Below are positions 22,298-34,639 of a DNA stretch of 64,000 nt, in pieces. Under the pieces are notes generated by a model, which did no database searches, was not told where the DNA came from, and worked only from the letters and a program-made list of their open reading frames with translations. Source of the stretch: Akebia trifoliata (taxonomy: Eukaryota; Streptophyta; Magnoliopsida; Ranunculales; Lardizabalaceae); NCBI GenBank assembly GCA_017979445.1, contig CM030707.1, forward strand, positions 26,629,756 to 26,693,755, in the 5' to 3' direction. Both the position numbers and the translations under genes were made by a program. The first letter of the stretch is position 1; the number at the start of each line of letters is the position of its first letter.

Positions 22298-23896
22298 ATG
22301 GAGGTGCCCTCTACTCTTCCCAACTTGAAAAGGTATGGTGTTGTTGATTCTTTCTTGAGTAGTTGGATAGATGGCATGGATAATGATGATAGAGTCCAAT
22401 GGTGTTTGAATAAGTTGGGGTTCATTCTTTCTTTGCCCAAGGTCCTATTGCAATGGAGCTTGATTGAGACAATGTTAGGGTATTGGATTCCCGAGCTTAA
22501 TCTTTTTCAGTTTGGGGTGCACGAAATGACTCCCACCATCGAGGAGTTTGAAGTGTTGTTGGGGCTTGAGATATCGGGCCCCGTTGTGATTCTACCATTG
22601 CGTGATGGATTTCGAAGTGAGGCTTCTAACTTTTTGGGGATAAGCCGCAAGTTTTTGAAGATTCCGGATGGCGGATCGGTTTTGAAGACAATGTCTAAAT
22701 CCTTCTTGATTGAACGCCTCACGGATCACTCAAAGCCGTTGATTCACTTTAACACTCTTACTCTGATGGTTGTGAGTCAACTCTTGTTCCCAGGTGGCGA
22801 AGACATGATAGATCTTTCTCTCATTCTCGTGATTCAACAAGTCCGGGAGGGACACCAGTTGGCACCGATGCTTTGAGCGAGATGTTCCAATCTCTCACGG
22901 CTTGTTCTTCCCGTCGTGATCGAGTTTTTCGAGGGTGTGCTCCATTCCTATAGGTAAATTCCAAACTTAGCTTAGTTTTTAAATTTAAATTTGAACTTGC
23001 TAGTTTCCAAAGTTTAGAATGCTCCTGTTATTGTAGCTCTGGTTTATGGATCATCTGGCTTCAACTGAAGTGGTTAATCGCCCATTTTGCGTTAACGCCG
23101 ATCTTGTACTCATGATGTCAAGGCGAGTTGCTCCCTTCATCTCGGGTGGCAAAGAAGAATAGTATTCTTTTATCGACAACCTTGATGATGAAGAAGTGAG
23201 GTGGGTTGGGGCTTTCCAACCTCGAGGGTCTCCCGTGATAGCATTTGATAGTGCTCGTTTCTCGTTTTGATTGGTCTTCACGGGACAACCCATTATGTAC
23301 CACTTCGGGTTCTTCGTCAATTTGACTATGACCAGGGTGTGCTCACCCCTGAAAATTTTAATGAGTTGATTAGTCCGTTGTTGACTGCACTTTTGAGTCA
23401 ACTTGTAAAAAAATGGGGTCGGGTTGAGGTTCTAAGTAGACCCATCTTTGCAGCACACCAATTCCCGACATACTTGCATTGGATTCCAGAGCTCGTATCT
23501 GGGAAACCCTCGGTGTCGATAGTTCCTCGAACACGTCCTGGTGCTTCATCCTTCTTTGATTACCGAGATCGAGTTGAGGAGTCTCAGACTGATCATAGTT
23601 GCATTCAGGCTATCTGGCTTAAATCAGAGAAGAAGATGCAGAGAGAGATTGCTCGGCTGACATCTGCCCTTGCCCAGTCTGGATCTAATGATGGTGGTGA
23701 AGTGGCTAGGTTTCGAGCTGAAGTCGCTGAGTTGAGGGATCGGCTTTCCTAGTGTCTTCATTATGAAGACTTTGCAGTGTATTTGGTGAGTCGCGCTGCT
23801 TCCGATGCCGAAAAGGTGATGATGAGCCAGGCTACTCGGATTCGTGCTTTGGAGGAACGCCTTGACTCTTTTTTCATTTCTCACTATGATGTTTGA
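22298..23896 (+). pseudogene. DUF7745-like gene carried by element B, decayed
   Basis: Starts MEVPSTLPNLKRYGVVDSF. The segment LFQFGVHEMTPTIEEFEVLL (about 22500-22560) is the pattern I associate with the DUF7745 group of plant retroelement-linked proteins; this family call is from memory. An intron lies at 22954-23036. Exon 2 runs to the stop at 23894-23896 and ends in a coiled coil (EKKMQREIARLTSAL, then RALEERL). Damage seen: a one-base deletion near 22873, a stop just before the intron where Gln is expected, a stop at 23161 where Trp is expected, a frame change near 23265, and a stop near 23751. It is parallel to the PMD-type gene and likewise preceded by a hairpin array. Function unknown. 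Confidence 0.68.
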
Positions 23897-25347
23897 CTGA
23901 TTGCACTATATTCCCACTTTTGTATTTTCTTGTCATCAACTGAATGTATGCAAAACGTTGAAAGATTAATGCAAAGAAAATAGGTTTTGTACTTATTTGG
24001 CCTCAGGTATATCTATTATTCACGAAGTTTGAATAAGTCCTAGATTTTTCATCATCGGCCAAAATAGTAGTTTTTTTGAAATTTTGTGAAATGTCTTTGT
24101 CAAATGAGTACGATAAATTCAGAGTTTGTAAATCTTTTTTGGTTATGACGATTTTGGTGTTTTTGCCAAACACAGGGGATACAAGCGTCAATTGTTATTT
24201 TGGTTTTTTTAGAGTCATCCTCAGTGCCCTGGTATTGGAAGCTTGTTTGGACCACGGGTTTTTTAGAAAGATTTTGCCATTCACCGTTTATACTCTTGCG
24301 GGCCAGGAGTTCCTTTTTTTTTTGTTCACCCTTATTACCCCTAGTGCCAATTACGATTTTCACCAGACCCGATTTCCACGTTTTTGCACATCAACATCCT
24401 TTTTGGGATTTTCGTCTTGCCGGTGGCTTTGATCTTGCCATAGTCTGATTCTTTTACTCATAACGCCCTTTTGGATTTTCACTATACCTTTTTCAGATTA
24501 TGCTTGTATTTTTTTGGATTTTTACATTTCAGTTCTGTTCGTAGTCTCTGTGGCTTGGTGACTCAAGTTGAGCTGCGAGATCGGCGACTCTATTCTTATA
24601 GTGACACTCTTTCTTGAGTAATCGATCTAGATTCTCCTCTCGAGTTTGTTGACGACTATTCGTGGTTCGACAACTCAAGTTGAGCTGCGAGATCGGCTAC
24701 TCTACACTTCGAGTACTCTTTTTTTTTTAATATCCGACCTGGATTCCCCTCTCGAGTCTTCCAACGACTAATAAGACTTTGGAGGTCCGGACCAAGTCGC
24801 AAGATCATTGATGCTGCCATTGTCATTGTGTTGCCCTGGAACATTCCCTGATCAAAAAGGACTTTTGTTGGCACGAAACGTTGGCTTAGGCTAATGGTAG
24901 TGGAAAGTTACAAAAAAAGGGTCTAGGTTTGTCTATAGTGGGTTAGCCTTGGGGTTTGTCTATTTTTGTTTCGAAAAGATAATCTGTATCTCCTCCCAAC
25001 GTCTCTCGAACTTGTTTAGGCTGGAGATTTGGGTCGAGCTCAGATCAAGTTTCCGAGTTTTTGAATTTTTTGATTTTTTTTTTGTAGTTTTAGCCGTTCA
25101 CAGTTTATCCTCATGAGGCCCAGGAGTATTTTGATACTTCAGATTTTCTCTTTGATTTTTTTTTTCTTTTGTTTCTCTTTTTTTTTTCTTTTTTCATTTC
25201 CTTTTTCATTTTTTTTTCATTTTTGTATCGTTGACTTGCCCCAGTCTTAGGTTAAGAAATGAACGTGATGGTTCAAAAGGGCTGACTAGGGTTAGATAGT
25301 TTGTTCGGGATAGCAAATATGGCCTTTCGTCATCTCAAGGTCAGATC
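23897..25347 (-). other. Gap: element B sequence downstream of integrase
   Basis: Non-coding region between the end of pol (minus strand) and the antisense gene. T-rich. Contains a 112-bp tandem repeat around 24550-24790 (phrase CTCAAGTTGAGCTGCGAGAT at 24562 and 24674) and related blocks near 24280 and 25090 sharing a TTTAT...GGCCAGGAGT phrase. The small frames on both strands have no recognisable domains. Confidence 0.6.
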
Positions 25348-26499
25348 TCAGGCAGAATATTTCTTCACAGTGTCAGCATTGATCGGTTGTTGGAATACTT
25401 GTCTGTCCATCTCCATAAGGATCAGAGCTCCTTCTGTCATCACCTTTTTCACGTTAAATGGTCCCTCAATATTCGGTCGAAACTTTCCTCTAGCGTCTTC
25501 TTGGATTGGCAGAATCTTCTTCAACACAAGGTCTCCTAACAAGAAATCCCTAGGCTTGACTTTCTTGTTGTAGGCACGAGCTATTCGTCGTTGATAGATC
25601 TGTCCATTATAAATGTCTGCCAGACGTTTTTCTTCGATTAGATTTCACTGGTCGAACCGCGCTTGAATCCATTCAGCTTCATCCAACTCTACTTCTTTTA
25701 AGATCCGGAGGGAATGGATCTCAACCTCTACGGGTAAGACTGCTTCCATTCCGTAGACTAATAAATATGGAGTTGCCCCAGTCGAAGTTCTGAATGAGGT
25801 TCGATAGGCGTGAAATGCAAAATACAGCATGTCGTGTCAATCTTTGTTCATAATTGCCATCTTCTTGATAATTTTCTTAATATTCTTGTTGGCTGTCTCG
25901 ACTGCTCCGTTTATCTTAGGTCTATAGGGTACAGAGTTGTGATGAGTAATCTGGAAATCTTCGCACATCTTCACCATATCCTTGCTCTTGAAATTTTTGG
26001 CGTTATCCGTTACCAATCAGCTGGAAAGCCCATATCTGCAGATAAGGTTGTTCTTGACAAACTTTAGGACATTGCTTTTGGTAACGTTGGCATATGAAGC
26101 AACTTCTACCCACTTGGTGAAGTAATAGATTGCCACTAAGATGAAGCGATGCCCATTTACAGCTTTAGGTGAGATTGGCTCGATAACGTCCATCCCTCAG
26201 AGTGAAAAAAACCAAGGCGTAGTCATATTATGCAATTCTGATGGCGGAGCATTGATCTTGTTGGCATAAATTTGACACAGATGGTATTTGCGAACATGCT
26301 GATAGCAGTCACTTTCCATTGTCGACCAATAGTACCCCATCCTCATGATCTTCTTGGTTAGCATATGACCATTCATGTGGGGCCCACAGATTCTCCCATG
26401 TACAGTCTCAATTAGTCATTTTGCTTCTGTTTCTATCACACATTGAAATAAGACCTTGTGGAACGATTTCTTGTACAGAATGTCGTTGCTGATGAAGAA
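25348..26499 (-). pseudogene. Element B integrase
   Basis: Integrase inserts the cDNA. On the minus strand there is the zinc-binding region (HMNGH then HVRKYHLCQ; the first Cys of the C-x2-C pair has become Tyr), then the core with GMDVIEPI (first Asp), VTDNAKNFK (second Asp) and NSVPYRPKINGAVETANKN (Glu). The C-terminal part has [19 protein letters not shown], then GDLVLKKILPIQEDARGKFR, and ends VKKYSA at 25348. In-frame stops interrupt it near 26415, 26200, 26020, 25840 and 25645. The segments 25348-25542 and 25645-25830 remain open. Confidence 0.88.
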
Positions 26500-27028
26500 T
26501 TACCCTGCCAATTTCTGGATAGTCCTTCCGTCATTAGGCGTTGCATCTGAGGGAAGGGTTCGATCGTTGAGATATGCCCTGATGTCTGAGTACCAAGGCT
26601 TTTCTTCGGATTCTTCTACTTCGACGGAAAGATAGTAAGTCGGTTCATCTTGAATTCCAATCTCAATTGGGTCGATGACCAGATCTTCTAAAATACTAAT
26701 CATGGAGGCAAGCATAGCTAGTGCATTGGCGAATTGATTCTTAGCTCTTGGCATGATGTAAATGAGATCCTGTCAAAGCATAAGCTTAGTTCTTTTAGAT
26801 ACTCGTGGTAAGGGACCAGTCTCTGTTCCCGAGTCTTCCATTCTCCAGTCATCTGATAGACTACTAAGCTTGAATCTCCGAAAACATCGATCTCATCTAC
26901 CTCGAGATCTAACGCTGCTTTCAACCCTACCATGCATGCTTCATATTCAGCCTCGTTATTAGAGCATTGGAACTTCAATCTGATTGCGATTGGCACGTGG
27001 GACCCGTCTGGTTTGATCAGGACTACCC
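26500..27028 (-). pseudogene. Element B archaeal-type RNase H (second RNase H) and linker
   Basis: Reads RLKFQCSNNEAEYEACMVGL, VDVFGDSSLVVYQ-like (FGDSSLVVYQMTGEW), then RAKNQFANALAMLASM. This is the additional RNase H domain that marks the Tat group of plant gypsy elements, placed between the usual RNase H and integrase. Glu and Asp of the active site are visible (NNEAEYEA, FGDSS). The linker to integrase continues to 26500. One frame change lies near 26740-26750. Confidence 0.85.
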
Positions 27029-27559
27029 CTACTCTATTTTCTTTCCTATTGGCTGCTCCGTCGAAGTATATTTTTCAACCTGGTTCGTCATCATCATCCT
27101 CAATCTCGGTAAATAGTATGGCTTCATCCGAAAGTTTGTCTTTAACGGCTCATAGTCAGGTAACGGGTGTTCGGTGAGGTGGTCAGCGATGGCTTGCCCT
27201 TTGATGGCTTTTTGGGTGACATAGGTGAGGTCGAACTCAGATAACAATAACTACCATTTTGTTGTGCGGCCTGTTAGTACTGGTTTTTCGAATAGGTACT
27301 TCAGGGGGTCCATCCTGACGATAAGCATAGTCGAATAACTAAGCAAATAATGACGTAGTCGTTGAAATGCCCAGACTAATGCACAGCAAGTCTTCTTAAG
27401 TGTTGAATATTTCACTTCGTAATCGGTGAATTTCTTGCTGAGATAGTAGATAGCTTGTTCCTTCCATCTCGATTCATCATGTTGCCCTAGCACACACCTT
27501 ATTGACGTTTCTTGTACTGAGATATACATCAGCAGAGGTCGCCCTGGAGTAGGAGGGAC
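27029..27559 (-). pseudogene. Element B RNase H (gypsy type)
   Basis: Degrades the RNA strand of the RNA-DNA hybrid. Reads MYISVQETSIRCVLGQ, AIYYLSKKFTDYEVKYSTLK, CCALVWAFQRLRHYLLSY and MDPLKYLFEKPVLTGRT, the normal order following the RT. It then continues LSEFDLTYVTQKAIKGQAIA and decays near 27030-27100. A stop splits the two open parts at 27248. Confidence 0.87.
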
Positions 27560-28794
27560 TAAGACTGGTGGATTGAGCAGATATTGCTTGATATTGTCGA
27601 ATGCTTCCTGACAGTCTTTGTTCCACTTTTTCGGCGTATCCTTCCTGAGTAGCTAGAAGATTGGCACACAGATAGGCATCAGTTGAAGTACAAATCGACT
27701 GATATACTGTATTCTTCCCAGAAAGTCCCGAACGTCTTTTTTCGAAACAGTGCTTTCATTTCGAGGATATAATTGGTTTTTGCAGGATTTATCTCAATGC
27801 CTCTTCTACTGACTATAAACCCCAGCAGCTTGCCTGATGTTGCCCCAAACACGCATTTTGCCGGATTTAGCCTCAAACTGTATTTTTTGAGTCTATCGAA
27901 CAACTTCTTCAGATTCACCAGTTGGTCTTCTTCAATGCCAGATTTAAAAATCATGTCATCTACTAAACCTCAATTTCCTTATGGATCATATCGTGGAATA
28001 ATGCGGTCATTGCCCATTGGTAAGTCGTCCTTACGTTTTTTAGCCCGAATGGCATGACTTTGTAGTGGAAAGTAACCCATGGTGTGATGAATGCTGTCTT
28101 TTCTTGGTCTTCTTCTGCCATTTTTATCTGGTTATAGCCTGAGAAGCCATCCATGAACGAGAACATGCCATGCCTTGCTGTACTATCAACTAGAGTATCG
28201 ATGTGTGGGAGTGGAAAAGCATCCTTAGGACTGGCTTTGTTCAAGTCTCGGTAGTCAACACACATGCGTACCTTCCCATCTTTCTTAGGTATCGAGACGA
28301 CATTAGCTAACCATTCAGGGTACGTAGAGATTGCAAGAAATCCGGCTTCGAACTGTTTCATGACTTCGTCTTTGACCTTGAGGGTCCATTCTGGTTTTAG
28401 TCTTCTCAGTTTCTGCTTGATTGGCTTACTTCTAGAAATAATTGGCAACTTGTGAACAACGAGATCTGTATCTAACCCCGGCATATCTCTGTATGATCAT
28501 GCGAAGACATCCTGATACTTTCGTAATAGTTCGACCATTTTCTCTTTTTGTTGCGATGTTAACAAGGCTTCGATCTTGACAATTCGTGGGTCTTCTTCGA
28601 TACCGAGATTGTTTGAGTCCGTATCCTCAATGTTTGGCTGAACACCTCTCTCGTGACGTTCCACCAAGTCTTTGATTTCTTTGGGTGGGTACTCTATTTC
28701 GTCCTCAGACTCTTCTTCTATCCTCATGAGGTCGAAGTCGAGTTCAAGATTGAAATCATACTCATCCCTTTCAAATTCTATTTTATTTGAATAC
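27560..28794 (-). pseudogene. Element B reverse transcriptase
   Basis: The N-terminal lead-in is acidic (MRIEEESEDEIEYPPKEIK) and ends KYQDVFA. RT motifs follow in order: KLRRLKPEW, SIPKKDGKVRMCVDYRDLN, FPLPHIDTLVD, FMDGFSGYNQI, FITPWVTFHYKVMPFGLKN. The catalytic YVDD is destroyed: one T is missing in the Tyr-Val codons near 27961, which shifts the frame and creates stops. Downstream motifs (KLFDRLKKYSLRLNPAKC, GKLLGFIVSRRGIEI) are in the next frame. A TGA replaces Trp or Cys near 28494. The RT cannot be active. Confidence 0.93.
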
Positions 28795-29979
28795 TCATTT
28801 GTTGGAGACAGATCCCTTAAAAACTCTTTTTTTTTGTTTTTGAAAAATATCTATTTTTTTGTAATTTTGAAAGCTTTTTGATTTTTTTGGCTTTTGAAAT
28901 TTTTTTGATTTTTTTGTTTTTTGAGAAATATTTGTTTGTTTGTGATTTTCTAGATACCTGAAATAAGAAGAACAATTATGCAAATTTGTTAATAAAGATA
29001 GGGAGCCCTCAAAACAGTCTTTACCCGAGGACGAGGGCTCATTATGATCCTCGGGCAAATTGATGTCGTCTAACGACATTTTTTTTTAGGCCTCAACAGC
29101 ATCAAGTGTCAATGGGAATTTTTCCCAGTTGTGCAATGTCTCTCCTTCTCTGAGGGGGTGGATGAGATGAGCAAGTGATTCGTTGGATGATTTGATTGGT
29201 GGTTCGAAGATGACCATGATCTCCAATTGATTATTGTCATATTGGGGCATAGTCCCTCCCAAACTCGGAGGGATGACGACTGATGCCCAGTCAATGCCCG
29301 TTGGAAAGGGTGAATCTTCCTTTTGGTCGGTAGTGATCTCCACGTCGGTGGATTCTGGAGCGGTCTCTGATGCACTTTCATTGAAATCTCCATTGAATAG
29401 AACATCAATGCCTTTTATAAATGATGATTGGGACTCGACGATTGGGTCTTCTTGAATGTGCATTGGTATGAAATTTACCGTTTTTGGTTTTTTTGCTGGT
29501 GGTGGTTCTGATAAATTGTCGGGTCTGATATGTGATTTTGGGAAGCTAACACTGATGTGAGGAACTTGGCCCAGATTCCAGACGTTCAGTTCACGATTTT
29601 GCCTTTTTGCTAGTCGAAGCTCTTTTTTCTTGTTATTCATTTCTGCAATATCCCTTTTTGTGGGCCTAAACCCGAGACCGAAATAAGGAATATGCTTTTT
29701 GACTTCGACCGGTGTAGCTCTTCCTCTTCCTCCAGGTCTCAACCCTTGCTTGGGTCGGTAACCTGCCCTTTTCATAACCCGACCAATCATCAGATTCATT
29801 CTTGATAGCTTTGCCCTTACCTTCTCTTTCCCCTTCTCAATATGATTGACAGCAGCGAATTGATAAGAGTGATAGAGTGCCTTGTCCTTTGTCATTTTGA
29901 TATCAATGAACGGCACATCTGGAACTCTCCCAACCGAAATAAGATTTTCTACCAGTACGGATATCATCTTTTGCCCCAT
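28795..29979 (-). pseudogene. Element B protease-RT spacer with G-patch domain
   Basis: Open from 29979 to 29086 (297 codons), the longest gag-pol frame left in B. The segment LMIGRVMKRAGYRPKQGL then RPGGRGRATPVE (about 29790-29720) follows the Gly-rich G-patch pattern, a nucleic-acid-binding module. An acidic region follows with TGIDWASVVIPPSLGG. The spacer continues in a Lys/Gln/Phe-rich linker (29079-28795). The same module order is in element C at 8000-8950. In Ogre elements an intron is reported between protease and RT, so this region may be spliced in some transcripts; I see no proven splice sites. Confidence 0.8.
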
Positions 29980-30830
29980 AATGAATTTGACTCTTTAGTG
30001 CAACAAGATGGTACAGCCCCTGCTATTAAATTGAAGGTTGTCGGTATCTCCATGACTTCAAATGTCACTTCAAAGGTGTAAGGACCTATTGTGATCGGTA
30101 AATCCACCTCTCCCAAGGAATCTCTTCTTGAGTTGTCGAAGCCTCAGACAACCTTATTGTTTGGCTTGACGTGTGACCAATCAGCATTGAGTTTCCGGAA
30201 GGTCTAAAGTGGACAAACGTTAAGTGCTGAGCCATTATCAATCAGCACCCTGGCAACCATCATGCCCTTGCATATGACCATAATATTTAGTGGCTCGACG
30301 TGCCCCATTCCTTAGGCATAAATTCATTCTCTATGAAAATAATAGGATTGGGGGCCATGATCTGGTCGACCATTTGCTCCAACTGCGCCGGCGAAGTGGT
30401 TGCAGGTACATGTGATTTCTCCAAAACTCTTAGTAATGCTTCTTGGTGTTCCTCTGATTTCTGCATTAGGCCCAAAATACTGATTTGAGCTGGTTATTTG
30501 TTTAGCTGGTCCATGATATTATGCTCACTCTTTCGAACGAGCCTAATGAAGTCTACAGCCTCTTTGTCTGTTACCTTTGCCTTCTCTTCCGTTTTATCAT
30601 CTTTATATAGCTTACCCTTTCCCTTCACTTTTCTTTTCTCTTCGTCTGTCACCTCTTTTGCAGTCTCTTTTGTTATACGATCGATATCAATCACCATTGC
30701 TTCTTTCATGGTTTCAACCCTTGTGGTTGTGGTGATGGTGGTCTCGTAACTCCAAGGAACTGCCTGGTCGGAGCTATAGGGGAATGGTTTAGGCGAGTGT
30801 ATGGTTGTGGGGGGTGGATCGGATTTCATA
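29980..30830 (-). pseudogene. Element B aspartic protease and preceding linker
   Basis: The protease cleaves the polyprotein. The active-site motif appears as VLIDNGSALNVCP (about 30255-30217), the Asp-(Ser/Asn)-Gly form used by plant gypsy elements. Then come RRDSLGEVDLPITIGPYTF and FNLIAG. The preceding charged linker (30829-30494) contains EEKRKVKGKGKLYKDDK, and 30475-30287 reads LEKSHVPATTSPAQLEQMVD. Stops lie near 30488, 30206 and 30143, so it is inactive. Confidence 0.82.
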
Positions 30831-30839
30831 TTGAGGATG

Positions 30840-32779
30840 AGGGGTGGTGGTGACGATTTGGATGTAGTGGTGGTGGGAGGAGCTATATGAGGATTGTATG
30901 GAATGACGAGTGGTGGACGTGAGGAGGAGGTGTATGGTATATGAAAGGGGGATCAAGTTGATCCTTGAGGAGTTGGTAGTGTGTATGGTATAACAAGAGA
31001 AGGTCGGTTCGAATTTTGATGGTTCGATGATCCATAAGGTATAACTAGAGGTGGTCGGGTAGCAGTATTTTGATGAGTGGGATGGATGGTGATGTCGGCC
31101 AATCTGAGTGGTGGTAATGAATTTTGGGATGCGTTTGTTGTGTAGTGGTTGACTGTGTTAACTGTTGACGTCTTGGATTTCTGGGTTAGGTGGAGCCTGA
31201 TTTTTGTCCCAATAATTGTTATCAAATCCGAATGATTGAAGTCAAGTTCTCTGCAAATGACATTTACCCTGTGCCCACTCCCTTCTCCATTGTGAGTAGG
31301 TAGGTGGTTTTGATTGATATTCTGTTGTTGGGGCGGGTTGGCAGGCCCATCTAGGATGAGAGCCTTTTTATCGATTGATGCTTGAGATGCCAGCATTGGT
31401 CTGTAGAGTGCAGGTGCACCCATATGGAATTCGCAGAATAAATAAGGGTTGTATCCTGGCCCTTTGGTAGTCTCAGGATTTGGAGGTCGTTTTGTAAGAT
31501 ACTCACCCCTAAGTAAGATTGGCAGTAATTCCGATAGTGTCATGGGTAACCTGGTAAACACTCTGTTAACTCTGTTGGGTCGTGCCTGCTGGTTCTGCCC
31601 TTATAGTGGTGCTTGCTGTGCAACTAGTAGAGGATTTGCCCTGAATTGATTTTAAGGTGGAGGGTTCCATGTTGGCGGTGCTGGTGCTCATGAAGTTGTC
31701 GGTGCTGGTGAAGGGATGAAGAGGGGTCGATTCGGCTATACGTTATTGACTTGTATTTCTTCCTTTTTCTTTCTTGGAGGCACTGGCTTTCTCTAAGAAG
31801 GGATTCCTGTTGTTGTCCCTAGACTCGTGAAATCGAATATCAGACCGGTTCGGATCCTGTCCTCGACCCGATCCGCCACTTGTACCAGGTTCGAGAATGA
31901 GCCTGTGGTGTGCACCACCAGATGAGTATAGAAGGCGTGCCCTAGTGTCGAGATAAACGCAGTGTTCATCTCTTGCTCTGTCATTGCAGGCCTTATTTGT
32001 GAGGCGGACTCTCGCCATCTATGTGCATACTCTTTCACTGTTTCTCTTTGCTTTCTTGTCATTTTGGCCATGTCGTTTCGATCTAGCCCCACATCAGTAT
32101 TGAACCGGTAATTTTGCCAGAATATTTCGGCTAAGTCCTGCCAGTTCTTAATGAGTGAGTGATCCAATCCAGAAAACTATTTGAGTACCTGCCTCGTTAA
32201 GCTCCTATGAAACAATTTTACCAACAACCTGTCATCTTCGCCATACTGACACATGGATCCACAATACAACTTCAGATGTGACAGCAGACACCCTACTCCG
32301 TTATATTTTTCAAATTCCGAACACTTGAACTTGGCTGGTAATTGAGTATTGGGGTAGAAGCACAGATCCTTAGTGTTAAGGCCTTTCATCCTCCTCATCT
32401 CTTCCTACAGATATTCAATTTGCTGAGCTAGTTTTTCATCTGTTGCGCTTTTGGCTTCCGTAGCCCTGTACTCACATTCATCATCGGGAATGACCACAGG
32501 GGGTAGTTGATTCTGTGGAATATAGAGCGGAGGCCCCTGGTATTCAGGCACTGCAGGTGGCATTGTGGTCTGTGGTCCCTGTGGAGGTTGCTCGGGTAAC
32601 TCTTGATTCGACCCGGATGCACGCTGCTGTATCGTTTGAGCTTGTAGGATGCTGGTATTGGCTAACACAATACTTACTATCTTTTCTTACCTCTCAATTA
32701 TCTTTAATAGTGTTGTTATTTGAGGGTCGATACCTGACGCTTCGGTCACTAGAGGTTGTGCTGGTTCAGAAGAACTCAT
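30840..32779 (-). pseudogene. Element B gag
   Basis: Gag forms the particle and binds RNA. The likely start is Met at 32779 (MSSSEPAQPLVTEASG), with a TAA 30 codons later (32687). The core reads FYPNTQLPAKFKCSEFEKYN, GSMCQYGEDDRLLVKLFHRSL, then NWQDLAEIFWQNYRFNTDV and KEYAHRWRESASQIRPAMTE (32130-31960), typical retrotransposon gag. A frame change occurs near 31800. The C-terminal part (31561-30953) has FTRLPMTLSELLPILL and CEFHMGAP, where a zinc knuckle is expected, but the later Cys and His are lost. At least four disabling changes. Confidence 0.87.
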
Positions 32780-32949
32780 GATGACGGTAGACAATCTGAG
32801 AAAATAGGAAGGCACTTCTGGCTGCTTGTATTTCTTTCGCTTGGCCACCTGTGGGTACAGACGACCGAGTGTTACTATCTTATTTACAAAAATAAAGATG
32901 CATGATGTTTTATTAAGTCGGGTAAAGTTGTTTATTATGAGTTTTAGAG

Positions 32950-34330
32950 AAAAAATAATTTCTCGGCGCAGAGCCGACATCAACACAGAGTTGGTAAAAT
33001 GTTTTACAAAAGAATTACATCAACACGGAGCTAGCATCAACACGGAGTCGGCATCAACACGGAGTTGGTAAAATATTTTACAAAATAATTACATCAGCAC
33101 GGAGCTGGCATCGACTAGGTGTCGGTAAAATATTTTTAAAAATGGAATTAACTCAGCGCGGAGCTGGCATCGACACGGAGTCGGCATCAACACGGAGTTG
33201 GCATCAGCACGGAGTTGGCATCGACACGGAGTCAGTAAAATATTTTGAAAGTGAAATTATCTCAGCACGGAGCTAGTATTGACACGGAGTCAGCATCAAC
33301 ATGGAGTTGGCATCAGTACTGAACTAGCATCGACATAGAGTTGGGAAAGCATTTCGTAAAAATAATTTCATCAGCACGAAGCTGGCAACGACACGGAGTC
33401 GGAAAAATATTTTGAAAGCGAAATTATCTCAGCATGGGGCTGGTATCGACACGGAGTCGACATCAACACGGAGTTGGCATCAGCACAGAGCTAGCATCGA
33501 CACAGAGTCAGGAAAATATTTTAAAAAGATAATTTCATCAGCACGGAACTAGCATCGACACGGAGTCGGGAAAATATTTTGAAAGCAAAATTATCTCAGC
33601 ACAGGGCTGGCATCAACATGGGACAGGCATCGACACCTAGTCGGCATCAACATGGAGTTGGCATCAACACGGAGCTAGCATCGATACGGAATTGAGAAAG
33701 CACTTTGTATAAGTAATTTCACCAGCACGAACCTGGCACCGACACGGAGTCGGAAAAACATTTTGAAAGCGAAATTATCTCAGCACAGGGCTGGCATCGA
33801 CACGGAGTCGGCATCAACACGGAGTTGGCATCAGCACGGAGCTAACATCAACACAGAGTCGAGAAAATATTTTAAAAAGGTAATTTCATCAGCACGGAGC
33901 TAACATCGACACGGAGTTGGAAAAACATTTTGAAAGCGAAATTATCTCAGCACGGAGCTGGCATCGACACGGAGTTGGCATCAACACGGAGTTGGCATCA
34001 GCACGGAGCTAGCATCGACACGGAATCGAGAAAACATTTTGAAAGTAAAATTATCTCAGCACAGAGATGGCATCGACACGAAGTCGGGAAAACACTTTGT
34101 AAAAGTAATTTCACCAGCATGGAACTGGCATTGATACGGAGTCGGAAAAATATTTTGAAAGCGAAATTATCTTAGCACGGGACTGGCATCGACACGGAGT
34201 CGGCATCAACACAGAGTTGGCATCAGCACGGAGCTGGCATCGACACGGAGTTGGGAAAATATTTTTAAAAGGTAATTTCATAGCACAGAACTAGTATCGA
34301 CACGGAGTCAGGAAAATATTTTGAAAAGTA
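32950..34330 (-). repeat. 17-bp hairpin array in element B leader
   Basis: Units of the form CAGC-ACGGA-GCTG, CGAC-ACGGA-GTCG and CAAC-ACGGA-GTTG joined by GCAT, in blocks separated by AT-rich spacers (AAATATTTTGAAAG type). The loop ACGGA is nearly constant. Stems differ but remain complementary. About 70 hairpins can be traced. It lies between PBS and gag, in the untranslated leader, where RNA structure can act on packaging, translation or dimerisation. Plus-strand frames such as 33930-34175 are by-products. Confidence 0.93.
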
Positions 34331-34639
34331 ATTTTTGAGATAAATCGAGTTGGAATAACTCATGTTTTCGGTAGCTTCCAATTCAGTTCTCTGAAATCAC
34401 CGTCGACTAGGCAGATCTCCAAGGAAGAGGCAGCGCACAATGGCACTCTTAAATCACCTTATTCCCTGAATAGACGTAGTCTATCCCCCTCGTATTAACA
34501 GGGTAAGATCTTTCTAGGCACCAACTTTAATCAAGGACTGCAATTGGTGCTTTTTTGAAATCTGATTTTTTTTTTTTTGAAAAAAATTGAATTCCCTTGG
34601 ATTGATTGATTAGTTGTTATCTTTGCTAGATCATGGACT
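34331..34639 (-). other. Gap: leader sequence between two arrays
   Basis: No gene. Contains a T-run at 34568. Unique leader sequence. Confidence 0.4.
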
